From TH1177 sp042138015 (lineage in GTDB: Archaea; Thermoproteota; Nitrososphaeria; Nitrososphaerales; Nitrososphaeraceae), in the NCBI GenBank assembly GCA_042138015.1, contig JBHIVA010000015.1, positions 1 through 44,265 on the forward strand: a DNA stretch of 44,265 nucleotides. The letters are read 5' to 3'. Numbering within the stretch: position 1 is the stretch's first letter; each line of letters starts with the position of its first letter. Below, piece by piece: positions 9,109 through 16,816 of this stretch. The position numbers were made by a program, and so were the translations under genes. The notes below the pieces were generated by a model. It was not told the origin of the DNA, searched no databases, and worked only from the letters and a program-made list of their open reading frames with translations.

Positions 9109-9654
9109 TTGATAGCAGTAGATAAAATTGATGAAATAATACTTTCCGCTTTAACTAGAGATGCCAAACAAGACATCCGAGAAATCTGGGAGTTTTTAAG
9201 AGATCACGGCTATAATATAACAGAAACAGAAATTGAATCAAGAGTCGGACGTTTAGAAGATGACAAGATTATAACAAGATACACAATTTCTATTGATACT
9301 AAAAAAATTAATTGTCGTATCATTAGATTTATTCTAGTTAAATTTAGAACTTCTCAACATTTACCTAGTCGTATGGATGGTTTAAAGAAGTATCTTTCCG
9401 ATGCCCCTTTTGTGTTGTATTCAGGAAAGACTCGTGGTGGTTATGATTGGATCTGGATCCAGGCATTTTTAACGGAAGAAATGGCAGATGAAGAAATGGA
9501 CATTTATAGAAATCTATTCGGAGATATAATTCAAACTTATGAAGTATACGATTTTATTCCTACTAAGGATTTATCTCTTCAAGCATTATGTTATACTAAT
9601 AAGGAATATAAATGTTTTTTAGAAGAGTGGTTCCCTCCATTCTTGAGTAGATAA
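9109..9654 (+). CDS. Lrp/AsnC-like transcriptional regulator
   Basis: A 181-residue protein with an N-terminal winged-HTH (D-K-I-D-E-I-I-L-S-A-L ... I-E-S-R-V-G-R-L-E-D-D-K-I-I-T-R-Y-T, residues 5-60), as in Lrp/AsnC proteins. A C-terminal alpha/beta region (about 70-160) is compatible with a RAM-type effector domain but weakly conserved. The start is TTG at 9109. It is divergent from the DUR3-USP transporter across a 144-base spacer, so control of urea uptake is the simplest hypothesis. Its stop is 22 bases from the end of the convergent ParB gene. Ligand unknown. Confidence 0.72.
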   Translation: MIAVDKIDEIILSALTRDAKQDIREIWEFLRDHGYNITETEIESRVGRLEDDKIITRYTISIDTKKINCRIIRFILVKFRTSQHLPSRMDGLKKYLSDAPFVLYSGKTRGGYDWIWIQAFLTEEMADEEMDIYRNLFGDIIQTYEVYDFIPTKDLSLQALCYTNKEYKCFLEEWFPPFLSR

Positions 9655-9676
9655 AAAAGAAAAAAATTTTGTGACT

Positions 9677-10561
9677 TTATTTTACTTTTATTGTTCTCTT
9701 ACTATGGTTTTTGAACCTTATTGTTTCATCTATCAAACTATGAATTTTTAATCTTATTTCCATCAAAAAATTTATAAGTTCTGTTCTTTGTTCCGGTTCA
9801 ATTGAAATTTCAGCTTCTTCTATAAGGTTATCTATTCTTGCCAAGCTTACCTTTAAAGAAAGAGAAGCTTTTTTTGTGATCTTCAATGATTTAGAAAAGT
9901 ATGTATTGTTTCCATTTTTTAGATTCATAATATCTTCATGTAGTTCCTCTTTCATTACTCTTTTGATTTCCCTTATATTTCTAACCGATATTTTATCTCT
10001 AATTATTTCTTCTACGATTTCTGGATGTCTATCTATAGATATAGATGAAAGTTCAATAGCCTTACTAACATTAAGAACGCTAGTTGAAACTTTATTCTTT
10101 ATCTCTTCTGGTAATCTGAGTAATTGTATTCTGTGAGAAACGTATTCTTCACTTTTACCTATTTTTTTTGCAAGATCGCTTACTCCGCCCCATCCATAAT
10201 CTATAACATATTTTCTAAAAGCTTCTGCTTCTTCAACAGGATCCATGGTCTTCCGTTGAATATTCTCTGTAAGCTGGATTTCGAATGCCTGTTTCTCAGA
10301 CATTTCACGAATTTTACATGAAATAAATCGCCATCGAAGTGACCTACATGCCTGATATCTTCTGTGTCCTGCTACAATTTCAAAGCCATGAGTTAATGGT
10401 CTAATAATGATTGGTTGTAATAAACCGTGTTCCCTTATACTAGTTACCAAAGTGTCATCATCTTCAGAATATCTCTGAAATTTGTCTCTCACAGCTAAAG
10501 AAGAAGGCCGAATCATCTTCATTTCAATTTGCTCCACTATACTCGTATCGACAAATTCCAC
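9677..10561 (-). CDS. ParB/RepB/Spo0J-like DNA-binding protein
   Basis: A 294-residue ParB-family protein. Box I is G-L-L-Q-P-I-I-I-R-P, followed by the nucleotide-site motif G-H-R-R-Y-Q-A-C-R (canonical ParB has G-E-R-R). Box III is T-E-N-I-Q-R. An HTH follows (S-D-L-A-K-K-I-G-K-S-E-E-Y-V-S-H-R, about 125-145), then a helical C-terminal tail of about 90 residues. The start is GTG at 10561. No ParA ATPase is adjacent, and no centromere-like (parS) repeats were recognised nearby. It may be a chromosome-organisation protein or a ParB-type transcription factor. The Glu-to-His change lies in the CTP-binding motif and could alter the CTPase switch. Confidence 0.8.
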   Translation of the reverse strand: MEFVDTSIVEQIEMKMIRPSSLAVRDKFQRYSEDDDTLVTSIREHGLLQPIIIRPLTHGFEIVAGHRRYQACRSLRWRFISCKIREMSEKQAFEIQLTENIQRKTMDPVEEAEAFRKYVIDYGWGGVSDLAKKIGKSEEYVSHRIQLLRLPEEIKNKVSTSVLNVSKAIELSSISIDRHPEIVEEIIRDKISVRNIREIKRVMKEELHEDIMNLKNGNNTYFSKSLKITKKASLSLKVSLARIDNLIEEAEISIEPEQRTELINFLMEIRLKIHSLIDETIRFKNHSKRTIKVK

Positions 10562-10694
10562 AATTATAGATTAGATTTTATCTTTATATTGTTTTTTATT
10601 ATCTTCATTTAAAAATGGTAAAAAATTTATAGATTTTAGAAAAAAAACTAATTTCTTCTACAAATATTCAGTTTTTATAATATTTTGAATTTTC

Positions 10695-11582
10695 TTAATG
10701 TTCATGCCTGTGTTCATCCACATGAATATGGGAATGCGAATGTTTTTTATCACCATGGTAATGCATATGATGTAGTCTTTGAAGATAAACATATAAAATC
10801 GAGATCCCAAAAATAGCTGCACCAAATAAAACGATAGTAGCTCCTGAAGGAGAGTCTATATAGAAACTTGTATACATTCCTAAAAATGCTGTGATAGTAC
10901 CTATCATACTAGATAATAGCAACATCTTAAAGAAATTATTAGTCAACAGTCTAGCAGAAGCGGCAGGAGCTATAATTGCTACTGCAAGAAGTGTAACGCC
11001 GATGGAATTCATGGCCGATATTACAACTGCAGCGAGTACAAGCGAAAATATAATATCAATTCGATCAGTTTTAATACCATATACCTTTGCAGTATCTGCA
11101 TCAAAAATAGTAAAAACTAATCTTTTTTGATAAAAAAATAAAAAAATAATTGTACATATTGATACTATCAAAATAATAAAAAAATCAAAGTCAGTTATAG
11201 ATAATATGTTTCCAAATAACAATGCTTCAAAATTTTTTATTGGACTATGACCTGTATTCATTAACAAAACTCCTGCTGCAAACCCAGCAGTTGTCACGAT
11301 TCCTATTACTGCATCTGCTTTAATCTTATATCTTTTGTTTATTTCTGTAATTAATATCGCTGAAAAAAATCCCCAAATTGATGCTCCTATGTAGAAATTT
11401 ATTCCAATTATTGAGCTACCTACAGCTCCTCCAAAAACAGCATGAGATAAACCATGTCCTATGTAACTCATTCCTCGTAGAACGACGTATACACCTAACA
11501 ATCCACAAATTGCTCCTAATATTAGGGACACAATTATTCCACGAGTAAAAAATTCATACTCAAAAGGAAGGAGAAAGTCCAT
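10695..11582 (-). CDS. Metal ABC transporter permease (ZnuB/TroC family)
   Basis: A 295-residue integral membrane protein of the cluster-9 metal permease family, with about eight hydrophobic helices. It contains the conserved G-H-G-L-S-H-A-V-F-G and G-A-x-x-S segments and A-I-I-A-P-A-A-S-A-R. The last 30 residues are a cytosolic His-rich tail (H-x-H-x-H patterns, about 11 His) that probably binds metal. It is the last gene of the binding protein - ATPase - permease set, 21 bases after the ATPase gene. The family moves Zn, Mn or Fe. A NikR gene upstream and the urease next door raise nickel as a possible substrate, which the sequence does not settle. Confidence 0.87.
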   Translation of the reverse strand: MDFLLPFEYEFFTRGIIVSLILGAICGLLGVYVVLRGMSYIGHGLSHAVFGGAVGSSIIGINFYIGASIWGFFSAILITEINKRYKIKADAVIGIVTTAGFAAGVLLMNTGHSPIKNFEALLFGNILSITDFDFFIILIVSICTIIFLFFYQKRLVFTIFDADTAKVYGIKTDRIDIIFSLVLAAVVISAMNSIGVTLLAVAIIAPAASARLLTNNFFKMLLLSSMIGTITAFLGMYTSFYIDSPSGATIVLFGAAIFGISILYVYLQRLHHMHYHGDKKHSHSHIHVDEHRHEH

Positions 11583-11603
11583 TTAGATTTTCATACCTTA
11601 GTT

Positions 11604-12353
11604 TTAATCACTCCTTAATCCATAGGTTTTATGTAGAATACTTTCAGACAGAATTTTATTTGGATTTCCTTGAGAAATTATTTCTTTGTTTAAGCAAATT
11701 ACCCACGGTAATTTCTTTGCGACCCCATCAATATCATGTGTAGTAATTATAATAGTAATCCCTTTACTATTTAGCTGTATTAATTTTTGAACAATATTTT
11801 CTCTTGATATATGATCTAATCCTGAAGTGGGTTCATCAAGAATCAATATATCCGGATGGTTTATTAAAGCTCTAGCCAAGAATACACGTTTCTGTTCTCC
11901 CCCTGATAATTCTCTTATTTGTCTATTGTGATATTCACCTATTTCTAACTCATCCAGAAGTAGTCTTATCTTAGATTTTGTTTTTCTATTTATCCATGGA
12001 ACAAATCCAGAGTTATTCCATATACCCATCGAAACTAATTCTATCACTGTTATCGGAAAATCCCATTCAACACTTTCAACCTGCGGTGAATATCCTATCG
12101 AGGGAAATTTGTTATTGGAAGAATTATTAAATTTGTTTTCAAACGTTATACTTCCATTCCAAGGTTTGACTAATCCTAGTATTAACTTTAATAATGTAGT
12201 CTTTCCTGCTCCGCTGGGACCTAGTAGACCAATAAATAATCCCCTTGGGATATTTAAGGAAACTCCATCAATTATAGGATCATGATATTTATACCCAAAT
12301 GAGAGATTTCTTATTTCTATAATGTTTGCAGTCGAAGGGTTATTGTCAACCAT
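11604..12353 (-). CDS. Metal ABC transporter ATP-binding protein (ZnuC/TroB family)
   Basis: A complete 249-residue ABC ATPase. Walker A is G-P-S-G-A-G-K-T-T (about residues 44-52). The Q-loop region is Y-S-P-Q-V-E. The signature is L-S-G-G-E-Q-K-R. Walker B is I-L-I-L-D-E-P-T-S-G-L-D, and the H-loop is I-T-T-H-D. V-E-S-V-E-W-D-F-P-I-T-V following the Q-loop is typical of Zn/Mn transporter ATPases. It lies between the binding-protein gene (67 bases upstream) and the permease gene (21 bases downstream). It energises uptake from the cytoplasmic face. Confidence 0.92.
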   Translation of the reverse strand: MVDNNPSTANIIEIRNLSFGYKYHDPIIDGVSLNIPRGLFIGLLGPSGAGKTTLLKLILGLVKPWNGSITFENKFNNSSNNKFPSIGYSPQVESVEWDFPITVIELVSMGIWNNSGFVPWINRKTKSKIRLLLDELEIGEYHNRQIRELSGGEQKRVFLARALINHPDILILDEPTSGLDHISRENIVQKLIQLNSKGITIIITTHDIDGVAKKLPWVICLNKEIISQGNPNKILSESILHKTYGLRSD

Positions 12354-12420
12354 ATTTTAAATTATATTTTTTAGCCTTAAATTAGTAGAATAACATTTCA
12401 ACTCTGTCAATTCTTTTATA

Positions 12421-13392
12421 TCAAGGTCTGATATTAGTCAACTGATCGATTTTTCCACCAAGTGGTATTATCATATTTTTCATATTTTCTAACATCATTC
12501 CCACATACGAGTGATTAGGTTCTCCTTTCTCCCCTGGTAAATCATCGTCTCTGAGCGTTTCTACAATTGTGACGTTGGATTCTTTCGCTATCTGATCTAT
12601 TATGTTAGTTGGGAAAACTTCTGATGCAAAAATTACTGGAATTTGCTCTATACGTATTTGATCAATAAGTCGAGCAACATCTTTGGGTGAAGGCTCCCCA
12701 AAATCAGAGGGTTGTAAAGAGCCAATTAAATTGATACCATATCTTGGTGCAAAATACGCCCAAGAATCATGATATGTAAATAATTTCCTGTTTTCCAATG
12801 GAATGGTGTTGACGGACATTTTAATTCCTTCATCCAAGTTTTTAAGTAAATTATTATAATTTTTTGAATTTGAAAGATAATATTCAGAATTTTCTGGGTT
12901 CATCTCAATCAACTTGTCTCTTATTAAATTCACAAAGTTCATAGTGTATTCTAAATTTAACCATAAGTGAGGATTAGGATCTCCTCTTTCCTTTGGAAAA
13001 CTAAAATCAAATATCCAATCCTTTTCTGTAATAGTATTATCTGCTAGTTTAAGAATCTCAATTTGTGGATTTTTTGCTTTTAAACTGTCAGCAATTTTTT
13101 CTATACTCATTTCTAGATTAAGACCATTTATTATTACAAGGTTTGCTTGGCTTATTTTTATTGCATCAGAAGGAACTAATTCAAACGTATGCGAATTTAC
13201 TCCTTCAGGCACTAACGGAAAAAGGTTAATCTTTTCTCCTCCGATATTTTTTACAATATCTGTTATTGGGGAAATAGAAGTTACCACATTCAGTTTTTCT
13301 CTTTCCTTATCTTGACTATAAACATCAGAGAAAGATTGGATATTCATAGTTAATCCTATTATTATAACAAAAAAAATTGGTAATTTCTTCAT
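12421..13392 (-). CDS. Metal ABC transporter substrate-binding protein (ZnuA/TroA family)
   Basis: A 323-residue exported cluster A-I binding protein. An N-terminal hydrophobic signal (residues 3-22) precedes the mature domain. Likely metal ligands are the His in V-N-S-H-T-F-E, the His in P-H-L-W-L-N, the His in T-Y-H-D-S-W, and an acidic residue in A-S-E-V-F-P-T. These are spaced as in ZnuA/TroA. The His/acid-rich loop seen in many Zn-specific ZnuA proteins is absent, so the metal (Zn, Mn, Ni) is open. It is the first gene of the transporter set. The upstream spacer carries a strong inverted repeat where an archaeal operator would be expected. Confidence 0.88.
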   Translation of the reverse strand: MKKLPIFFVIIIGLTMNIQSFSDVYSQDKEREKLNVVTSISPITDIVKNIGGEKINLFPLVPEGVNSHTFELVPSDAIKISQANLVIINGLNLEMSIEKIADSLKAKNPQIEILKLADNTITEKDWIFDFSFPKERGDPNPHLWLNLEYTMNFVNLIRDKLIEMNPENSEYYLSNSKNYNNLLKNLDEGIKMSVNTIPLENRKLFTYHDSWAYFAPRYGINLIGSLQPSDFGEPSPKDVARLIDQIRIEQIPVIFASEVFPTNIIDQIAKESNVTIVETLRDDDLPGEKGEPNHSYVGMMLENMKNMIIPLGGKIDQLTNIRP

Positions 13393-13435
13393 AGATTACA
13401 CGATATCCAATTAAAGTATTAATATTTTTGTTAAT

Positions 13436-13484
13436 AGTAATACTCTATTATATTATTTGAAATATACTAATAGAGAAGTATACT
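13436..13484. promoter_or_regulatory. Inverted-repeat operator candidate upstream of the metal transporter
   Basis: CTCTATTA (13443-13450) and its perfect reverse complement TAATAGAG (13468-13475) are separated by 17 bases. The flanks AGTAATA and AAGTATACT extend the symmetry imperfectly. The element sits 44-92 bases before the binding-protein start, in promoter position. The architecture (two half-sites with a 16-17 base gap) resembles NikR operators, but the half-site sequence differs from the enterobacterial one. NikR is encoded just upstream. Confidence 0.5.
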
Positions 13485-13545
13485 CATTCTAATTATCAAA
13501 CAAAATAATGTGTATAAATATCTAAACACAATTTATACCCTAAAA

Positions 13546-13986
13546 TCAAAATCCTGTTGTGCCAACATAATGCATCTTGATGCTTCTAATACCTCTATTT
13601 TCTGAAATCTCCTTTACAAAATTTTTGATTCTTTTTACCTTTCCCTTTACAATTATTGTTTCAAGACAATTATCGTCATTCAGATGTAAATGTGTATTAG
13701 TTATGATTATATCCTTATGTTCATGTTGACTTTGAATAGAATCTTTATCGTTTAAAAATAACTTGTTATTGTATAAAATTACAATGGTTCCTGCACCCTC
13801 TTGATCGTCATTCGTTTCCCATTCATTTCTATCTATAAATTCGTATAAAGCTGTTTGAATCGCTTTTGATCTATCAGAAAAACCTGAATTAATACTATAT
13901 TTATCAAATCGATCAAGTAGAGAGGGAGGCAAAGAAATGCTTATCCTCTTAACATGCTCACTCTTTGTCTCCTTTTTTTTAATCAA
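13546..13986 (-). CDS. nikR: NikR-family nickel-responsive regulator
   Basis: A 146-residue protein. The ribbon-helix-helix domain is R-I-S-I-S-L-P-P-S-L-L-D-R-F-D (about residues 14-28), with S-R-S-like S-D-R-S-K-A-I-Q. The C-terminal ACT-like metal domain keeps the full NikR nickel site: His88, His99, His101 and Cys107. Their spacing (11, 2 and 6 residues) matches the H76/H87/H89/C95 set of E. coli NikR. It has about 12 extra N-terminal residues. The gene is the first of the minus-strand metal unit, 153 bases before the binding-protein gene, and is divergent from the UT urea channel. It probably adjusts nickel uptake and possibly urease-related genes to nickel supply; targets are inferred from position. 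Confidence 0.9.
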   Translation of the reverse strand: MIKKKETKSEHVKRISISLPPSLLDRFDKYSINSGFSDRSKAIQTALYEFIDRNEWETNDDQEGAGTIVILYNNKLFLNDKDSIQSQHEHKDIIITNTHLHLNDDNCLETIIVKGKVKRIKNFVKEISENRGIRSIKMHYVGTTGF

Positions 13987-14190
13987 TTTTCTTAAATACT
14001 GCTATTTTATTGATAAACCTATCTTTAATTAAATTGAAGATAACATACGAGTAATTATTTTATTTAAATTATTTTTAACAAAAATAGATGTTATTTAACT
14101 CAAAGAAATTTTAAAGATATATTCGCGTTGATTAATAAACGAAATTAAATTTTAAATCATTAAAGGATACGTTGTGAAAATCCTAGTTGC

Positions 14191-15309
14191 ATGGTAGTAG
14201 CTGATTATGTGTCTAACAACCCTGGATTGGACTTCTTTTACATACTATTCAATGGAATATCAGAAGTTCCTTTGTTTAGTTCTCCTATAACTGGTCTCTT
14301 GATCTTGATTGGAGTCTTCATTGCTTCAAGAAACGCCGGAATAATGATGGTCATTTCTGGATTAATAGGTGCGGGAATGGCAATAGCGCTAGGTGCTCCT
14401 TATGGCCTAGTTGCTTTTGGTCTGTTCGGTTATAACTCTATTTTAACTGGTATGGCATTTTGGTCAGGACCTTTTGTCAAATCTAATAAGGCTACATTCT
14501 TTATATCGATCTTTGGTGCAGCGGTTACAGCAGTAGTTTGGATGGCTATGGCCCACCTAATGGGAGATATGTTCATTCTTAATGGTTTATCAGAGTCATG
14601 GGCAATTCCTGGATTTACTTCGTCATTTATCTTTACTACATGGGCATTAATGTATGCAACAAAGAGATTTGGACATGACATATGGCCTGAACCGATTGAA
14701 GCAAAACCAGAAGAATTGATAAAAGGCAGTAGTAATCCACTTTTGGTACAAGAAGAAAATTTCAAATGGACTGCTGGAGAGTTTATCAAATCAACCTTTA
14801 AAGGAGTCTCTCAGGTTACATTCGTAGAAAACTGGAAAACAGGAGTATTCTGGGTAGCAGGACTTACCCTAGCATTTGAACTAGCACCTTTCATAACCGG
14901 AGTACAAGATAGACCTTGGTGGACAAATGCCTATACTGCGCAATGGAATGAATTCTCACCACTATATTTAGGAGGCTTGATGGCATTTGTAGGATCTGCT
15001 GTAGGAGCTGCAATGGCTATATTGACTAAATTACCCACAGCCGAAATACGTTCTGGGTTGCATGGATTCAACCAAGTCTTGGTAATGATAGCCCTGACAA
15101 GCTTTATACCTCTTACACCACAAGCTGTCATGATCGCGTTGCTTGCAACGGTATCTTGCAGTTTTGTAATGCCTGCCTTACAGAGATTCTTTGGAATGTG
15201 GGGATTACCAGCGTTAACTGGTCCGTTTGTTTTCACGACGTGGATGTTCTTGTTGGGAATATCTGGTTTCGAAAATATACCTGCAGGGATAGGATGGGCA
15301 AGACCTTAA
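14191..15309 (+). CDS. UT-family urea transporter
   Basis: A 372-residue membrane protein of the SLC14/Yut urea channel family with about ten hydrophobic segments arranged as two repeated halves. The duplicated core motifs are visible as G-L-F-G-Y-N-S-I-L-T-G (first half) and A-E-I-R-S-G-L-H-G-F-N-Q-V-L-V (second half). Further L-P-A-L-T-G-P-F-V-F-T-T-W mirrors W-A-I-P-G-F-T-S-S-F-I-F-T-T-W. It gives passive urea entry into the cell, complementing the energy-driven DUR3-type carrier upstream. The ATG at 14191 is the only sensible start, since the upstream GTG frame closes at once. It is divergent from nikR and precedes the urease operon. Confidence 0.9.
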   Translation: MVVADYVSNNPGLDFFYILFNGISEVPLFSSPITGLLILIGVFIASRNAGIMMVISGLIGAGMAIALGAPYGLVAFGLFGYNSILTGMAFWSGPFVKSNKATFFISIFGAAVTAVVWMAMAHLMGDMFILNGLSESWAIPGFTSSFIFTTWALMYATKRFGHDIWPEPIEAKPEELIKGSSNPLLVQEENFKWTAGEFIKSTFKGVSQVTFVENWKTGVFWVAGLTLAFELAPFITGVQDRPWWTNAYTAQWNEFSPLYLGGLMAFVGSAVGAAMAILTKLPTAEIRSGLHGFNQVLVMIALTSFIPLTPQAVMIALLATVSCSFVMPALQRFFGMWGLPALTGPFVFTTWMFLLGISGFENIPAGIGWARP

Positions 15310-15349
15310 TTCTTAATAACCTCAACATTTCTTTTTTATTTACAAAAGT

Positions 15350-15934
15350 ATGAATTTACAAGAATTTAATGAATTTTTAAAATATACAAATAATAAAAAA
15401 CATGATTCTGATATACAAAAAGTCAAAAGTTTCATGGAATGGTGCAATAAAAATAATTATGAAGAAATTTTATTGCGATTAAGTTCAGAAGAACATGGGG
15501 GCCTAGGAAATAGTTCTATAGTAGATTTCACGACAAAAAGAATTATTACTACAAAAAGGAGTTTTTTGAATAGATTTCTTGATATAGGTTATGTGGCAGG
15601 TATGGGTCCTTTTCCATACATGATATTATCTAAAAAAAAACAACATTCAAAAATAAAGAATTCAGCAAATTTCGATTTAAAAAGAATCATAAATAATCCT
15701 AACTTGGAACTTTCTATAGACTATGATTTAGTTAAGGAGATTATTGTAAACCGCGGATCAAATGCTATCGTTAGAAATATGTTTGGATCATTTATTTCAA
15801 AAAATTACTTGAGTATTGTTACTACAACTGATACTTATCAATATATTTTACCGACTAAAAAAAATGGTGATTTTTTTAAAATGTCCCACTGGCTTAAAAT
15901 TTTACCAGTGAAGGTTTCTATCAATTTGGCTTAG
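15350..15934 (+). CDS. Hypothetical protein between urea channel and urease genes
   Basis: A 194-residue soluble, basic protein that I do not recognise. The N-terminal third is charged and helical. The remainder alternates beta-like segments (R-I-I-T-T-K-R-S-F-L-N-R-F-L, S-I-V-T-T-T-D-T-Y-Q-Y-I-L-P), reminiscent of PH-like 'unknown ligand' domains, but this is a loose impression. It starts 40 bases after the urea channel and reads in the same direction. Its stop codon lies inside the first of two abutting palindromes. The position suggests a role tied to urea use, without proof. Confidence 0.6.
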   Translation: MNLQEFNEFLKYTNNKKHDSDIQKVKSFMEWCNKNNYEEILLRLSSEEHGGLGNSSIVDFTTKRIITTKRSFLNRFLDIGYVAGMGPFPYMILSKKKQHSKIKNSANFDLKRIINNPNLELSIDYDLVKEIIVNRGSNAIVRNMFGSFISKNYLSIVTTTDTYQYILPTKKNGDFFKMSHWLKILPVKVSINLA

Positions 15935-15966
15935 CCAAATGATTTTTGCCGACGTCGGCAAAAATC
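15924..15966. promoter_or_regulatory. Two abutting palindromes ahead of the urease operon
   Basis: Palindrome 1 (15924-15940) is ATTTGGCT, one base, AGCCAAAT; it contains the stop codon of the preceding gene. Palindrome 2 (15941-15966) is a perfect 26-base palindrome made of GATTTTTGCCGAC and its exact reverse complement. It is far more GC-rich at its core than the surrounding DNA. The pair ends 87 bases before ureA. It could be a bidirectional terminator/cruciform or a regulator-binding site for the urease promoter. The A-tract and T-tract symmetry of the second element would terminate transcription from either side. Confidence 0.65.
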
Positions 15967-16053
15967 TACTAGTATAAATTACTTTTATATAAATTAATTC
16001 TTTGAAATTTAAAATATTTCAAATTCACTAATATGATAAGGTGAATTGGAAAT

Positions 16054-16356
16054 ATGATGTTAGTTCCACGTGAAGTGGATAAAATGATGATTTGGACAGC
16101 AGCACAAATTGCTGAAGGTAGAAAAAAAAGAGGAATAAAACTTAACCATCCCGAAACGGTTGCCTATATAGCAAATTATGTGGTAGAAGGTGCTCGAGAA
16201 GGAAAAAGTGTAGCTGATTTGATGAAATCTGCGAGAGAGATTTTAACAAGGAACGACGTAATGGAGGGTGTTCCAGATTTAATTCATACAGTTCAAGTTG
16301 AAGCTACTTTTCCCGATGGGACAAAGTTGGTTACTGTTCATGATCCAGTTCAATAG
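16054..16356 (+). CDS. ureA: Urease subunit gamma
   Basis: The 100-residue gamma chain has the canonical length and character: V-P-R-E-V-D-K at the start, G-I-K-L-N-H-P-E-T-V-A-Y-I, and V-E-A-T-F-P-D-G-T-K-L-V-T-V-H-D-P at the end. It packs with beta and alpha chains into the urea-hydrolysing complex in the cytoplasm, feeding ammonia and CO2 to the cell. An SD-like AAGGTGA precedes the first of two consecutive ATG codons. It opens the structural ureA-ureB-ureC cluster. Confidence 0.97.
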   Translation: MMLVPREVDKMMIWTAAQIAEGRKKRGIKLNHPETVAYIANYVVEGAREGKSVADLMKSAREILTRNDVMEGVPDLIHTVQVEATFPDGTKLVTVHDPVQ

Positions 16357-16367
16357 GAGTGAAAAAA

Positions 16368-16424
16368 ATGAATAAAAAAATTAAAAAGAATGAAACAAAA
16401 TTGAGTAAGGAGGGTTTTGCATAG
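16368..16424 (+). CDS. 18-residue mini-ORF between ureA and ureB
   Basis: An ATG at 16368, preceded by GGAGTG at SD distance, opens an 18-codon Lys-rich reading frame that ends at TAG two bases before ureB. The ureB ribosome-binding site (AAGGAGGG) lies inside it, so its translation could be coupled to ureB. It may be a leader/coupling peptide or a fortuitous frame. No homologue is claimed. Confidence 0.3.
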   Translation: MNKKIKKNETKLSKEGFA

Positions 16425-16426
16425 AA

Positions 16427-16801
16427 ATGATTCCAGGAGAATATGTATTGTCTTCTGAACCTGTGATGTGTAATCAAAAATATAAAACAGTAAAAATTAC
16501 AGTAAAGAACACGGGAGATAGGGCATGTCAGATAGGTTCTCACACGCATTTTTTTGAAGTAAACAAAGCCCTTGATTTTCCTAGAGAAAAAGCATATGGA
16601 TACAGGTTAAATATCCCTGCTGGCACTTCAATTAGATTTGAACCAGGTGATTCGAGAGAAGTTGAATTATGTGAGTTGGGTGGAAAACGAATTGTCTATG
16701 GATTCAATGGTCTAGTAATGGGCGGTCTATCTTCGTCAAATGTAAGAAATGCTTCAATGGAAAAAGCAGCGAAGCTCGGTTATAAAGGAGCAGGTAAGTA
16801 A
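16427..16801 (+). CDS. ureB: Urease subunit beta
   Basis: A 124-residue beta chain beginning M-I-P-G-E-Y. It has the conserved V-K-N-T-G-D-R-A-C-Q-I-G-S-H-T-H-F-F-E-V-N and F-D-like D-F-P-R-E-K-A-Y-G-Y-R-L-N-I-P-A-G-T block, and R-F-E-P-G-D near residue 70. All the usual beta-chain signatures are present, and length is in the normal range. A strong AAGGAGGG lies upstream of the ATG. It forms the structural core of the trimer of (alpha-beta-gamma) units. It is followed 15 bases later by ureC. Confidence 0.97.
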   Translation: MIPGEYVLSSEPVMCNQKYKTVKITVKNTGDRACQIGSHTHFFEVNKALDFPREKAYGYRLNIPAGTSIRFEPGDSREVELCELGGKRIVYGFNGLVMGGLSSSNVRNASMEKAAKLGYKGAGK

Positions 16802-16816
16802 AAGGAGTGATTAGAG

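Noticed and set aside
14430..15236. Minus-strand frames opposite the UT urea channel
   Set aside because: Shadows of a membrane-protein gene; no start signals and no recognised product.
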